64,000 bases of DNA. Source: Marispirochaeta sp. (GTDB taxonomy: Bacteria > Spirochaetota > Spirochaetia > JC444 > Marispirochaetaceae). The notes beneath the pieces were generated by a model. It saw only the letters and a list, made by a program, of their open reading frames with translations. It did no database searches and was not told where the DNA came from. The position numbers and the translations under genes were made by a program. The stretch covers positions 372,001 through 436,000 of the forward strand of contig NZ_OY764211.1 of the NCBI RefSeq assembly GCF_963668165.1, written 5' to 3'. The first letter of the stretch is position 1. Every line of letters starts with the position of its first letter. This document shows positions 52,001 to 59,865 of the stretch, in pieces.

Positions 52001-52199
52001 AACTGCATTGATACCATCACCAGCGGACAAAACAGGGTATGAACTATTAGAGTTTATTCTTCCTGAATACATTGATGAACGAAAATACAGTAGAGGTCTG
52101 TTAGGGAGAATTGAATCTTCCATTAGTGAATATGATGCACTTTCAATGCAACTAGATATTGTCAAAGCGAGATATTATTCTCAGGTAAAGCTGCGATGA
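49065..52199 (+). CDS. Large Rhs/YD-repeat protein, N-truncated, with helical tip (Rhs-3)
   Basis: A 1,044-residue protein made of YD repeats (for example YDRYGRLTAVSTPYDESIPA and YDEAGRLVKKVSAVLRETGG), which in the family build a closed beta shell around a toxin. The core end carries NTYYYHPDHLGSAHCITDPQ, FTAKEWDSETKLYYYGARYM and NWYSYVSNNPVKYVDPTGM at about residue 875. The tip is about 168 residues, AT-rich, charged and helical (EEKFYDEVEPAFLRCTNDQL), with no recognised motif. There is no signal peptide or N-terminal delivery domain, and the frame begins abruptly beside GC-rich debris, so the 5' end is probably lost. It is ATGA-coupled to a lipoprotein frame. Confidence 0.87.
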   Translation: MRICGTEQIETSGSDISGYTTEMAWDYTLGVMTERTDANGLTERSEYDRYGRLTAVSTPYDESIPAVRYDYEHAGDEYRRSITENKISTDPENEETIRTIIAIDGLGRTIYSAKSGVMTDENGTGETGWNVSGAVRYDKKGRSIEEGQPGFSIGPDDPDPSIMQNGTVTDYDILDRPVRVELPDGSVMTTEYGIEEGLPRTISTDPEGRVTETLSDQRGRIVELRKKYQSTLLMKSAYSYDVLGQLREAVIRDENISGSPEYRTEYEYDLRGLQTALESADTGRTTLSYDEAGRLVKKVSAVLRETGGAVNYEYDGLGRLIHIRYPDPVMDVSYQYGTAAAAAEYGAGRLVSRSDESGSIDYEYGKMGEVVAENRTLRRLDPLSGTREARIEYQSNYLGQMESVRYPDGEEIRYDYDEGGQVVHVEGVRPNGSTSVFVEKIGYDEFGQRTYLEYGNGDVTRYTYDPERRWLSTLSTENQWGRNLQNLSYSFDDVGNIEERTDASGRYTSTQSYSYDGLYQLETASGTYVNKPSGHTSWSDRYSQSFSYDGLGNILKKTSSETRVPSASVRPLNYELNYEYDEQRPHLARKIGELYYSYDANGNVTRESTLPEGQSSAHEAPNLSPIGEVRRADQAFGFINEVESGNENEYIRSFSWDAENRLKSVLTSNGKSVKYLYDADGKRTTKYAGDGSYTEGISGETLYFNEWWTETADSGSFRRAKHIYVGKERIVTRLSNPSTGGNPYEDVNTYYYHPDHLGSAHCITDPQGNPYERIEYTPYGEMWIEIQEDEATASYNYIPFRFTAKEWDSETKLYYYGARYMDPKTSRWMSGDPAGYQLMNPMDGEGKPRQGYSIIEATNWYSYVSNNPVKYVDPTGMQGQLEENNTWGYWSLFEAEFAEYSDNVHKRIEKRSSVEEEKFYDEVEPAFLRCTNDQLIELRDEYTDMENAVNEKRMEIIDMLLEYYHSEKRKIGLVEEGVVTALIPSPADKTGYELLEFILPEYIDERKYSRGLLGRIESSISEYDALSMQLDIVKARYYSQVKLR

Positions 52200-52599
52200 T
52201 ACGATATTCCACATATTTAAGTGTATTATCGATATTGATCATTTTATTAGGATGTAATATATCAACCTACGAACGTGATGTATTTGTTGTATGTCTTTCT
52301 GAAGACTCAGCTGAAGTCATTGTCAAGGCAAATCTTAGGATAAAGTTCAATGATGAAGTGTACATGGAAAAACTGAAAGTACTGCTATTACGGGGATATT
52401 ATTAGATTATGTGGCGGAAAAGGCCGAAATATATTTTTTATCGGAAATTAGCAACTACACGGCACAGAGGATGTTAACAAGAAAGGTGCAGTTAACGATC
52501 GAGAAAGGGTTAAGAACGTATATAATGACTGACAAAAATCTACAGGATATAAAGAACGTGTCCGTTAACTTGAGAATTACTACTAAACAAGATGTTTGA
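52196..52599 (+). pseudogene. Lipoprotein coupled to the Rhs-3 tip, probably frameshifted
   Basis: ATG overlaps the Rhs-3 stop (ATGA). The first frame has a lipobox (MIRYSTYLSVLSILIILLGC) and runs to 52405. A second frame is open from 52357, contains TAITGILLDYVAEKAEIYFL and continues to 52599. The two read as one protein if a single base was lost or gained near 52366-52385. An intact version would be about 130 residues. Its position is that of an immunity gene; a lipidated immunity protein would act in the periplasm. Confidence 0.6.
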
Positions 52600-52652
52600 T
52601 AGGATCAATCCAATGGTACCAGATTTCGTGACAGCTGATTGGAGTCGTGAGT

Positions 52653-53069
52653 ATGGTATTTAAAGAACATGTGAAATATAAAGAGATTATTTCTTTTTGT
52701 GTTTGCATAATTACTTTTTTTATTACAATTTATAATTCTGCCTCGATAGTTTTCTTGATTTTCTCTGTTTACTATTTATTTAATGCGGTTGTTTCAAAAA
52801 CTGTCAAAATTGAAAAAAGCGTCATTATTGTATCAACTGCGTTTAAAAAAGTTAGTATATCTGTAGATAGCATTATTGATGTGAGGATTATACATAATAA
52901 GATGAAACTTTCACAGTTTTTTTATCTGGGTATTCTATATCTGCTGTTGGATTACTCTATGGAAGAGATTTTAATAAAGACGAATGAAGAAGAAGTTATA
53001 ATTCCTTTGAAGTATTTTGATAAGAGTTTATATAATAATTTGCTAATAGCCTCGGAGGAGGGGCAATAA
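52653..53069 (+). CDS. Membrane protein with PH-like soluble part
   Basis: A 138-residue protein with a hydrophobic hairpin at about 10-48 (IISFCVCIITFFITIYNSAS then IVFLIFSVYYLFNAV). A beta-rich segment follows (VKIEKSVIIVSTAFKKVSIS and EILIKTNEEEVIIPLKYFDK), an arrangement seen in small bacterial PH-domain membrane proteins. ATG at 52653, nine bases after TTGGAG, is favoured over GTG at 52647. It follows Rhs-3 and the lipoprotein, so it may be a second partner. Strongly AT-rich. Confidence 0.6.
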   Translation: MVFKEHVKYKEIISFCVCIITFFITIYNSASIVFLIFSVYYLFNAVVSKTVKIEKSVIIVSTAFKKVSISVDSIIDVRIIHNKMKLSQFFYLGILYLLLDYSMEEILIKTNEEEVIIPLKYFDKSLYNNLLIASEEGQ

Positions 53070-54497
53070 TACTGTTTTTCCTATGATTGAAATGTGCGTT
53101 TACAGTGGAAGATGTTTAATATAGGATCGAAGCCTATTTCTGGATTAACCCCCCGAATGAGAAAGTTGAGCTGCGCCGTCTTTTGAAAAAAGCGGCGTCA
53201 GTTCCAACGATTTGGTGCGCCCAGCATGAGCGTACGCTCGGGGGTGAAAGTCCCCTGAAGGTATCCACCCGTAAGCAAATAGCTTACGGCAACTTCAAGT
53301 CGGAGGCAAGGGCTTGACCGCGAGGTCTGGTCTGGAGGAAGCCCGAGGCGAAACCGGTGAGTCGATGAACAAGAAGACGATACAAGGCCTAGTTCCCGAG
53401 GCGAGGCAGCCAATGATGCCGATGCCCTGTGGATGCGGAATAGGGTAAATCGTTCGGCTTCCGGGGAAGGTGTGCGTTCTTACCTGGGGAGATCTGTCTG
53501 AATGGCAGTGAGACCTGCGATGTTCCGAGATGCCGGAAAAGGGAATCCGGTGTACCAAAGCCCCGGCGTGCCAGGCGGTGACGGCCTGAATACGAACCAG
53601 AAATGGGACACAAACGGAAAGTCACAGGAAACACGGCAGGACTCATCGCGTCGGTCGGAGCAATCCGGCTGATAATCAGGCAGAAGTCAGCAGAGGACAT
53701 AGTAGCCAACGCCGGGGTAATGCCTGGTTCACGGTGAAGGTCCAAACATTCCACAAGGAGGAGCCTCATGGTTCTCTCGAATGACAAAACGGGGCGGACC
53801 ACGGAGAAACCAGCCTTGGAAACTTCTCTTCTGGATACGGTTCTTTCATCGGCCAACATGGCTAAGGCTTGGAAACAGGTCAAACGGAATGAGGGAGGTC
53901 CTGGGATTGACGGTATTACTATCGCTCGGTTTCCGGCCTACCTCAAACCCCGGTGGGAACGTATCAAGCAGGCTGTGCTACGGGGATACTATATTCCCAA
54001 ACCGGTGAAACGGGTAGAGATACCTAAACCATCCGGCGGCACACGCAAGTTGGGGATTCCGGTTATTTTGGATCGGATGATCCAGCAGGCCATAACACAG
54101 GTCCTCATGCCGATCTTTGACCCGGCGTTTTCCGACGCCAGTCATGGATTTCGGCCGGGACGCTCGGCTCACGGAGCAATTCAGCAGGTACAGAAGTATG
54201 TACAGGATGGATACCGCTATGCGGTAGACGTGGACATCGAGAAATTCTTCGATAATGTCAACCATGATATCCTCATGCATAAGGTCGCCAGGAAGGTGAA
54301 GGACAAGAGTGTTCTGCGCCTGATCGGGCGGTATCTGCGAGCCGGGGTGCATGAACAGGACGGAACGGTGCAGTCAACGGACATCGGTACACCCCAGGGC
54401 GGCCCATTGTCGCCGTTACTTTCCAACATCCTTCTGGATGTACTGGACAAGGAACTGGAACAACGGGGCTGGAGATTCGCTCGCTATGCGGATGATC

Positions 54498-56361
54498 GTG
54501 CGCCAAGAAGACAGCAATTCGCCGAAAGGAGGAACTGTCATGTTTAACTGAAGATGAGGGAGGGCCCCTCGGAGCCGGCATGCAGGTGTAGGCTCCAAAC
54601 CACCATAAGCTGCTGTGGCCAAAAGCCATGGTAGTGAGCGTTATGGAAAAGGCAGAGCAAGACTCTGTCAGGTATGTACCAATGGAGACGAACACCCGTG
54701 AACCATTGATAAAGTGTCGAAAGCGTAGGGATGTCATCAAAACCGGGAAGTAGTCGTTAGCCCGGGATAAGTCTGGAAGGAACCTGCTTACTGATCAGAC
54801 GGTGGCCGGCATGGAGATGGCGTGAACGTGGTACAGGCTTCAGTTGAGAACTTGGGAACCTACGACTCCGATGAGAAGGGAGAAAATCAAGTGGAAGCCC
54901 CACAAGATTGAGAGTACCAATACGGAGTATAGGGGCGGAACAGCTTGTAGTAGTGTTGAAGCTTCTGTAATGGGAGTGGAGCGAAGAAGCTGTATTATCC
55001 AGCTTTGGAAGCTGGTCAACCGAAAGGGAGGAGCCAATGGACAAAGCAAAGTCGTACGAGATATCCAGGCACACGGTGCTGGAGGCATTTCAACGAGTAA
55101 AAGCGAATAAGGGGAAGGCTGGTATAGACAATGAGAGCCTTGATGCATTTGAAACCGATCTGAAGAATAACCTATACAAGATTTGGAATCGGATGTCATC
55201 GGGAAGCTATTTTCCCCCGGCCGTGAAAGCAGTGGAGATACCCAAGAAGCAAGGCGGAAATCGAGTGTTGGGAATACCGACAGTGTCGGATCGAGTGGCG
55301 CAGATGGTCGCAAAGATCTACTTTGAACCGGAAGTTGAACCGCATTTCCATAAAGATTCTTATGGATACAGGCCAGGAAAATCGGCAATTAACGCGGTGG
55401 CAGTTACGAGAGAACGATGCTGGAGGTATAACTGGGTGCTGGAGTATGATATCAAGGGCTTGTTTGACAACATTGACCATGACCTGCTGATGAAAGCAGT
55501 AAGGAAGCATACGGACATCCCCTGGGTGATACTCTATATTGAGAGGTGGCTTAAAGCACCATTCCAGAAGGCTGATGGAACAGTAGTAAAGCGGACAAAA
55601 GGCACTCCCCAAGGGGGTGTTATCAGTCCTGTTCTGGCAAACCTGTTTCTCCATTATGCTTTTGACATGTGGATGGATAGAACCCACCCGGACAAGCCGT
55701 TTGCCCGCTACGCTGATGATGGCGTTGTGCACTGCAGAAACCTGCAAGCTGCGGAAGAACTGTACAAAAGCTTGAGAGAACGGTTTGAGGAATGCAAACT
55801 GGAGATACACCCGGAGAAAAGCAAGATCGTCTATTGTAAAGATGATGATCGAAAAGAAAGGTATGAGCATACATCGTTTGATTTTCTGGGGTATACATTC
55901 CGTCCAAGAAGATCCAAAAATCGGTATGGAAAGCACTTTATCAACTTTACACCCGCAGTGAGTAACAAGGCAAAGAAAGCAATGAGACAGACCGTCAGGG
56001 GTTGGAGAATGCACTTAAAGAATGAAAAATCCCTGGAAGATTTGTCGAGGATGTTCAATCCTGTAATACGGGGATGGATGCAGTATTACGGACGCTTTTA
56101 CAAATCGGAGATGTACTCGGTATTAAGACATGTTGACCGGGCATTAGTAAAATGGGTCAGACGGAAGTTCAAGAAACTAAGACATCAAAGACGAGCAACC
56201 CATTGGCTTGGAAGCATCGCCAAAAGAGATGCAAAATTATTTCACCATTGGCATGTGTGGAAGATTCGACCAGCGGCTGGATAATGGGAGCCGGATGAGC
56301 CGAGAGGTTCAAGTCCGGTTCTGCGAGAGCCTCGGGGTGCGATTCCCCGGGGCCACTCACC
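54498..56361 (+). mobile_element. Group II intron, copy 2, nested inside intron II
   Basis: 1,864 bp from GTGCGCC to CACTCACC, identical to copy 1 at 33619-35482 apart from A55252. The 5' exon ends CTATGCGGATGATC and the 3' exon starts TCGTAGTT, so the insertion lies directly after the second Asp codon of YADD, with the orientation that allows splicing. A candidate EBS1 is GTCATC in the ribozyme (copy 1: 33854-33859), which could pair with GATGAT next to the junction. The exact ends carry a one-base ambiguity because the exon C could belong to either side. Confidence 0.94.
55037..56284 (+). CDS. ltrA: Group II intron reverse transcriptase/maturase (copy 2)
   Basis: Identical in all 415 residues to the copy at 34158-35405, with full RT blocks, YADD and maturase domain X. 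It is intact, so either copy could supply the protein for splicing both introns in trans. It shares the ribosome site GAAAGGGAGGAG just before the ATG. Confidence 0.95.
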   Translation: MDKAKSYEISRHTVLEAFQRVKANKGKAGIDNESLDAFETDLKNNLYKIWNRMSSGSYFPPAVKAVEIPKKQGGNRVLGIPTVSDRVAQMVAKIYFEPEVEPHFHKDSYGYRPGKSAINAVAVTRERCWRYNWVLEYDIKGLFDNIDHDLLMKAVRKHTDIPWVILYIERWLKAPFQKADGTVVKRTKGTPQGGVISPVLANLFLHYAFDMWMDRTHPDKPFARYADDGVVHCRNLQAAEELYKSLRERFEECKLEIHPEKSKIVYCKDDDRKERYEHTSFDFLGYTFRPRRSKNRYGKHFINFTPAVSNKAKKAMRQTVRGWRMHLKNEKSLEDLSRMFNPVIRGWMQYYGRFYKSEMYSVLRHVDRALVKWVRRKFKKLRHQRRATHWLGSIAKRDAKLFHHWHVWKIRPAAG

Positions 56362-57217
56362 TCGTAGTTCTCGCCCGAACTGAGGCTGAAGGCCGACAGA
56401 TGCTCGCCGAACTGACGCTGTTTTTGAAAACGACCCTGCAGCTGACGGTTCACCCCGCCAAAAGTAAGGTTGTCCCAACCAACGAGTGCGAATTCCTCGG
56501 CTTTACGCTGAAAGGAACAAAGATCCGCTGGACGGACAAGGTCTATCAGGAATTCAAGCGACGAATCCGCGAGCTGACCGGAAGATCGTGGGGAGTCTCC
56601 ATGAAATATCGGTTACAGAAGCTTGCCCAGTATGTCCGGGGGTGGATGAACTATTTCGGGATATCCCAGTTCTACTCCCCCATACAAGACATCGATAACT
56701 GGATTCGTCGCCGGATCAGGATGTGCTACTGGAAACAGTGGCGACGCATCAAAACAAAGATACGCAAACTCAAAGAGTTGGGGCTTCCCGAGCATTTTGC
56801 GGTAATAAACGCCGTCAGCAGCAAATCATATTGGCACCTGGCAAAGACCCCAGGAACCAATGCTGCGATGTCGAACAGATGGCTTGAAGAGCAAGGTCTG
56901 GTCAATGTGAAAGCTCTCTGGTGTAAAATCCAAGGCTACAGTTGACGGCAGGGGAGCAGGATCTGCTCCAGGGAATGAACCGCCCCGTGCGGACCCACAT
57001 GCGGGGTGGTGTGGGGGCTGGGGGAGAAAATCCTCCGGCTACCCGATTTCGGGGCTCATAGAGAAGTTTTGATGAGTTTAAACAAGAACCGGCATGAAGG
57101 TAAAAAAGTTGCTAAAAACTTGTGATCATTGAAAAGTCAGAGAAGGAAGAAGATTCGGGAGAAAGAAACGTTGATGTAGATGTTATAGGTAGTTTATTCT
57201 GACGTTTCTTTCTTCTT

Positions 57218-57463
57218 TTATTTTGAGTAGTGTTCCGAGTACGTATCCAATACCTTGCGAATAAGCTGCTGATAGGGCACATGAGATTCCTCAGATGCTT
57301 GTTTAAAGAAATCAATACTCTTTTTTGAAAGAATAATGGTTATTTTTTTTGTTTCTTCCTTTGGAACAAGTTTTTCCGGAGATGGGAGGAAATCTTCAAT
57401 TTCTTTTGCTGAAGAAATAGCCTCTCTAATATCCTCAGGAGCGTTTGTGTATCTTGTCTTCAT
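57218..57463 (-). CDS. brnA: BrnA-type antitoxin
   Basis: An 81-residue protein, MKTRYTNAPEDIREAISSAK, with a C-terminal ribbon-helix-helix region (ITIILSKKSIDFFKQASEES then HVPYQQLIRKVLDTY). It binds DNA and neutralises BrnT. Start at 57463 is favoured; the longer frame (57586) runs inside the toxin gene. It overlaps BrnT by 29 bp, and the toxin-first order is normal for this module. Confidence 0.9.
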   Translation of the reverse strand: MKTRYTNAPEDIREAISSAKEIEDFLPSPEKLVPKEETKKITIILSKKSIDFFKQASEESHVPYQQLIRKVLDTYSEHYSK

Positions 57464-57716
57464 ATCTTTTCCTTCCTTCACGCCAGAAACCAGCGCCGAA
57501 GATTCTGATATTTTTATCACGCAGGGTAAACCGAACTGTAACAATCCCCTCGGAGATCCTACCAATGCAAAAGTATCGGTTTTCATCTACGCTGTGCTTA
57601 TCATCCTGCAAGATAATTCTATTTGCATCAAAGAATGCATACTGAGCCTGTTCGAATGAGATATTGTGTTTTTCCCGGTTCACCTCATTTTTGTTAGTAT
57701 CCCATTCGAAAGTCAT
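57435..57716 (-). CDS. brnT: BrnT-type toxin (ribonuclease)
   Basis: A 93-residue RelE-fold RNase: FEWDTNKNEVNREKHNISFE, QAQYAFFDANRIILQDDKHS, ENRYFCIGRISEGIVTVRFT and RIFGAGFWREGRKRYEDK. Start MTFEWD at 57716 is the family start; an upstream ATG adds a hydrophobic leader not seen in BrnT. BrnA is expected to repress the shared promoter. Confidence 0.92.
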   Translation of the reverse strand: MTFEWDTNKNEVNREKHNISFEQAQYAFFDANRIILQDDKHSVDENRYFCIGRISEGIVTVRFTLRDKNIRIFGAGFWREGRKRYEDKIHKRS

Positions 57717-57780
57717 ACATATAAAATACCACAAAAATAACCATATATCAATATGGTGCATTCGAACCTTGGCACGACTA

Positions 57781-57800
57781 AAAAGGGCTGATCAGCCCCT
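57781..57800 (-). terminator. Terminator of the third GxxExxY gene
   Basis: The palindrome GGGCTGA/TCAGCCC (57785-57798) lies directly after the stop codon and is followed on the minus strand by a T-run. Same layout as at 36274-36296. Confidence 0.65.
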
Positions 57801-58190
57801 TCAGGCAAGCCCTCCCCGGGTATTAACCAGACGTTTGTAATAGAGGGACGGAGCGTTAAAGTTGAACAGATACCCGACCTGTAAACTTGAGAGCTTGAGG
57901 TAGTTGTAAAGCTGCGATTCCATGCCCGCGGTAACGTGAGAGACAGCCTTGAGCTCGATGAGGATAGTATTGTTTACAACCATATCGGCCCGGAAGGTGC
58001 CGACGGACTCTCCGCGATAAAAGACGGGGAAGGCAGCCTGCTGCACGATGGAGAGCCCCTGTGCTTGGAGCTCTAGCACGTAAGCCCGCTGATAGACCTT
58101 TTCGAGCAAGCCTTCGCCGAGGCTTGAATGAACACGAAAAGCTGCCCCGAGAACTGTGTGAGATAAATCCTTGTGAATAAAAGCTGACAT
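57801..58190 (-). CDS. GxxExxY protein (PD-(D/E)XK-like), second full copy
   Basis: A 129-residue protein: HKDLSHTVLGAAFRVHSSLG, GEGLLEKVYQRAYVLELQAQ (GxxExxY), FRADMVVNNTILIELKAVSH (D...ExK) and MESQLYNYLKLSSLQVGYLF. It is closest to the fragment at 48674. An IS21 begins about 40 bp upstream of the start and may have removed or supplied its promoter. Confidence 0.88.
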   Translation of the reverse strand: MSAFIHKDLSHTVLGAAFRVHSSLGEGLLEKVYQRAYVLELQAQGLSIVQQAAFPVFYRGESVGTFRADMVVNNTILIELKAVSHVTAGMESQLYNYLKLSSLQVGYLFNFNAPSLYYKRLVNTRGGLA

Positions 58191-58401
58191 AGAGATACCC
58201 TCCTGGTTTTTTCTTCTGCACCTTCGTAAGCTGTTTGTTGTAGCCTGAATTTCCCTGGTTTTACCGTTTCGAATTCCCGGATGTTACCGTGAGGAATTCC
58301 CGGGAAAAACCGAGGGAGAAGCAGGGGCAGTTGAGACACCGTCCCTGATAACCACTACCCTTCGTCAATGAACTACCAACGACGACGGAGGAAAGGAAAC
58401 G

Positions 58402-59865
58402 GTGCTCACCATGCCCCAGATACAAGATATCAGAGATATGGCTCGTGATCGATCAGTAGCCAGTATCTCCCGAAGTTTGTCCGTTGATGAGAAGACGGTC
58501 AGAAAATATTTGAACCAGGACAATTTTTCTCCACGGCCGCCTGAACGGACGCCTCGGAAATCACGCCTTGATGCCCACAAGAACCTGATTGACCAGTGGC
58601 TTCATCAAGATGAGACGCGGTGGTATAAACAGCGCCATACCGGGAAGAGAATTTATGAACGCCTTCGTGAAGAGTCGCCTGGGTTCGACTGTTCCTACAA
58701 CGTTGTGCAGCGGTACGTGAAAGAGGTGCGTGGCGCGAAGCAGGAACAGCGGGCGAACCAGGAGCTGGTATGGCATCCTGGAGAGACTCAGGCCGATTTC
58801 GGTGAGGCGGATTTCATCGAACGGGGAGAGAAGATCAGAAAGAAATATCTGACTCTCTCCTTTCCTCAGAGCAACAACAGCTTTACCCAGGTGTTCGGCG
58901 GGGAGAACGCTGAGTGCGTATGCCAGGGGCTTAAGGATATCTTCACCTACATCGGCGGCGTTCCACACATCATCGTGTTCGACAATGCCACCGGCGTGGG
59001 GCGGCGAGTCGGTGAAGTGATCCGGGAAGCAAAGCTCTTTCAGCGGTTTCGGGCACACTACGGATTCTCTGTTCGATTCTGCAATCCTTACGCGGGGTAC
59101 GAGAAGGGAAATGTCGAGAACAAAATCGGTTACACCCGCCGGAATATGTTCGTGCCTGAACCCGTGTTTGATAATGTCGAGGCGTTCAATTGTGATCTGT
59201 TGGACCGCCATGTGACGAAGGCCGAGGAGTTCCACTACAAGAAACTGTTGCCGATCAAGCAGCTGTATCGCGCCGATGAGCAGGCGTTGATGCCGCTTCC
59301 GGGAAAACCGTTTGATGTATGCCGGTACGAGTATGTGAAGACCGACGGCTACGGCAAGATCCACATCGATGCGCGGCACCATTATTCGACCCGTCCGGAA
59401 TACGCCGGCTGGGACGTCCTGGTTGGTATTCGGGCGCACACGATCGATATCCTGGATGGAGACAAGCAGCTGGTGGTACAACACTCCCGACAGTACGGGG
59501 CAACCCGCAGCGACACGGTAGATTATCGCACCACCCTGGCGATGCTGCTCAAGAACGCCGGGGCGTGGCCCAACAGCGGCATCAGGGAGCTGGTCCCACC
59601 GCTTCTCAAGGATGTGATGGACGCTCAGCCGCGTGATGAGCTCCGGGAGACATTACGCACATTACATGTGCTCACCAACCGCTACAGCTTCGAAACGGCG
59701 CTGGAAGCCCTTGAGGAAGGCATGCGGATCAACCGGGCCACCTTCTGCGATGCCGCCGTTCTGGCGGCGAGGATCACCGAATACGGGTTGGATACCGCAG
59801 CGGAACACGGACCGGATCTGAACGTATATGATGCATTCCTAACCGGTGTGGCGGTGGTGAGATGA
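58402..59865 (+). CDS. istA: IstA transposase (IS21 family)
   Basis: A 487-residue transposase. The N-terminal HTH is IQDIRDMARDRSVASISRSL then SVDEKTVRKYLNQ. The DDE core is ELVWHPGETQADFGEADFIE (first Asp), VPHIIVFDNATGVGRRVGEV (second Asp) and NPYAGYEKGNVENKIGYTRR (Glu). Start GTG at 58402 or ATG at 58411, both after GGAAAGGAAA. Intact. It overlaps istB by four bases. Confidence 0.95.
   Translation: MLTMPQIQDIRDMARDRSVASISRSLSVDEKTVRKYLNQDNFSPRPPERTPRKSRLDAHKNLIDQWLHQDETRWYKQRHTGKRIYERLREESPGFDCSYNVVQRYVKEVRGAKQEQRANQELVWHPGETQADFGEADFIERGEKIRKKYLTLSFPQSNNSFTQVFGGENAECVCQGLKDIFTYIGGVPHIIVFDNATGVGRRVGEVIREAKLFQRFRAHYGFSVRFCNPYAGYEKGNVENKIGYTRRNMFVPEPVFDNVEAFNCDLLDRHVTKAEEFHYKKLLPIKQLYRADEQALMPLPGKPFDVCRYEYVKTDGYGKIHIDARHHYSTRPEYAGWDVLVGIRAHTIDILDGDKQLVVQHSRQYGATRSDTVDYRTTLAMLLKNAGAWPNSGIRELVPPLLKDVMDAQPRDELRETLRTLHVLTNRYSFETALEALEEGMRINRATFCDAAVLAARITEYGLDTAAEHGPDLNVYDAFLTGVAVVR

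Larger units (their letters stand above)
53768..56945 (+). pseudogene. ltrA: RT/maturase of intron II, split by a nested intron in the YADD motif
   Basis: The N-part is 53768-54497: GGPGIDGITIARFPAYLKPR, PKPVKRVEIPKPSGGTRKLG, SHGFRPGRSAHGAIQQVQKY, YAVDVDIEKFFDNVNHDILM, GTPQGGPLSPLLSNILLDVL and FARYADD. The C-part is 56362-56945: (L)VVLARTEAEGRQMLAELTLF, SKVVPTNECEFLGFTLKGTK, YVRGWMNYFGISQFYSPIQD. Joining 54497 to 56362 restores RYADD-LVVLAR in one frame, so splicing of the inner intron would give a complete RT of about 437 residues. It is therefore conditionally, not necessarily, inactive. Confidence 0.92.
53215..57046 (+). mobile_element. Group II intron II hosting a nested intron (copy 2)
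   Basis: Starts GTGCGCCCAGCATGAGCG and has about 550 bases of ribozyme before its RT gene. It ends after domain V (GAACCGCCCCGTGCGG...TGTGGGGGC, about 56976-57019) and a domain VI stem, with CTACCCGATT near 57046. Without the nested 1,864-bp intron it would be about 1,968 bp. A hairpin (CGCCG...CGGCG, 53174-53197) precedes the 5' end. The 5' sequence resembles that of intron III. Confidence 0.85.
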
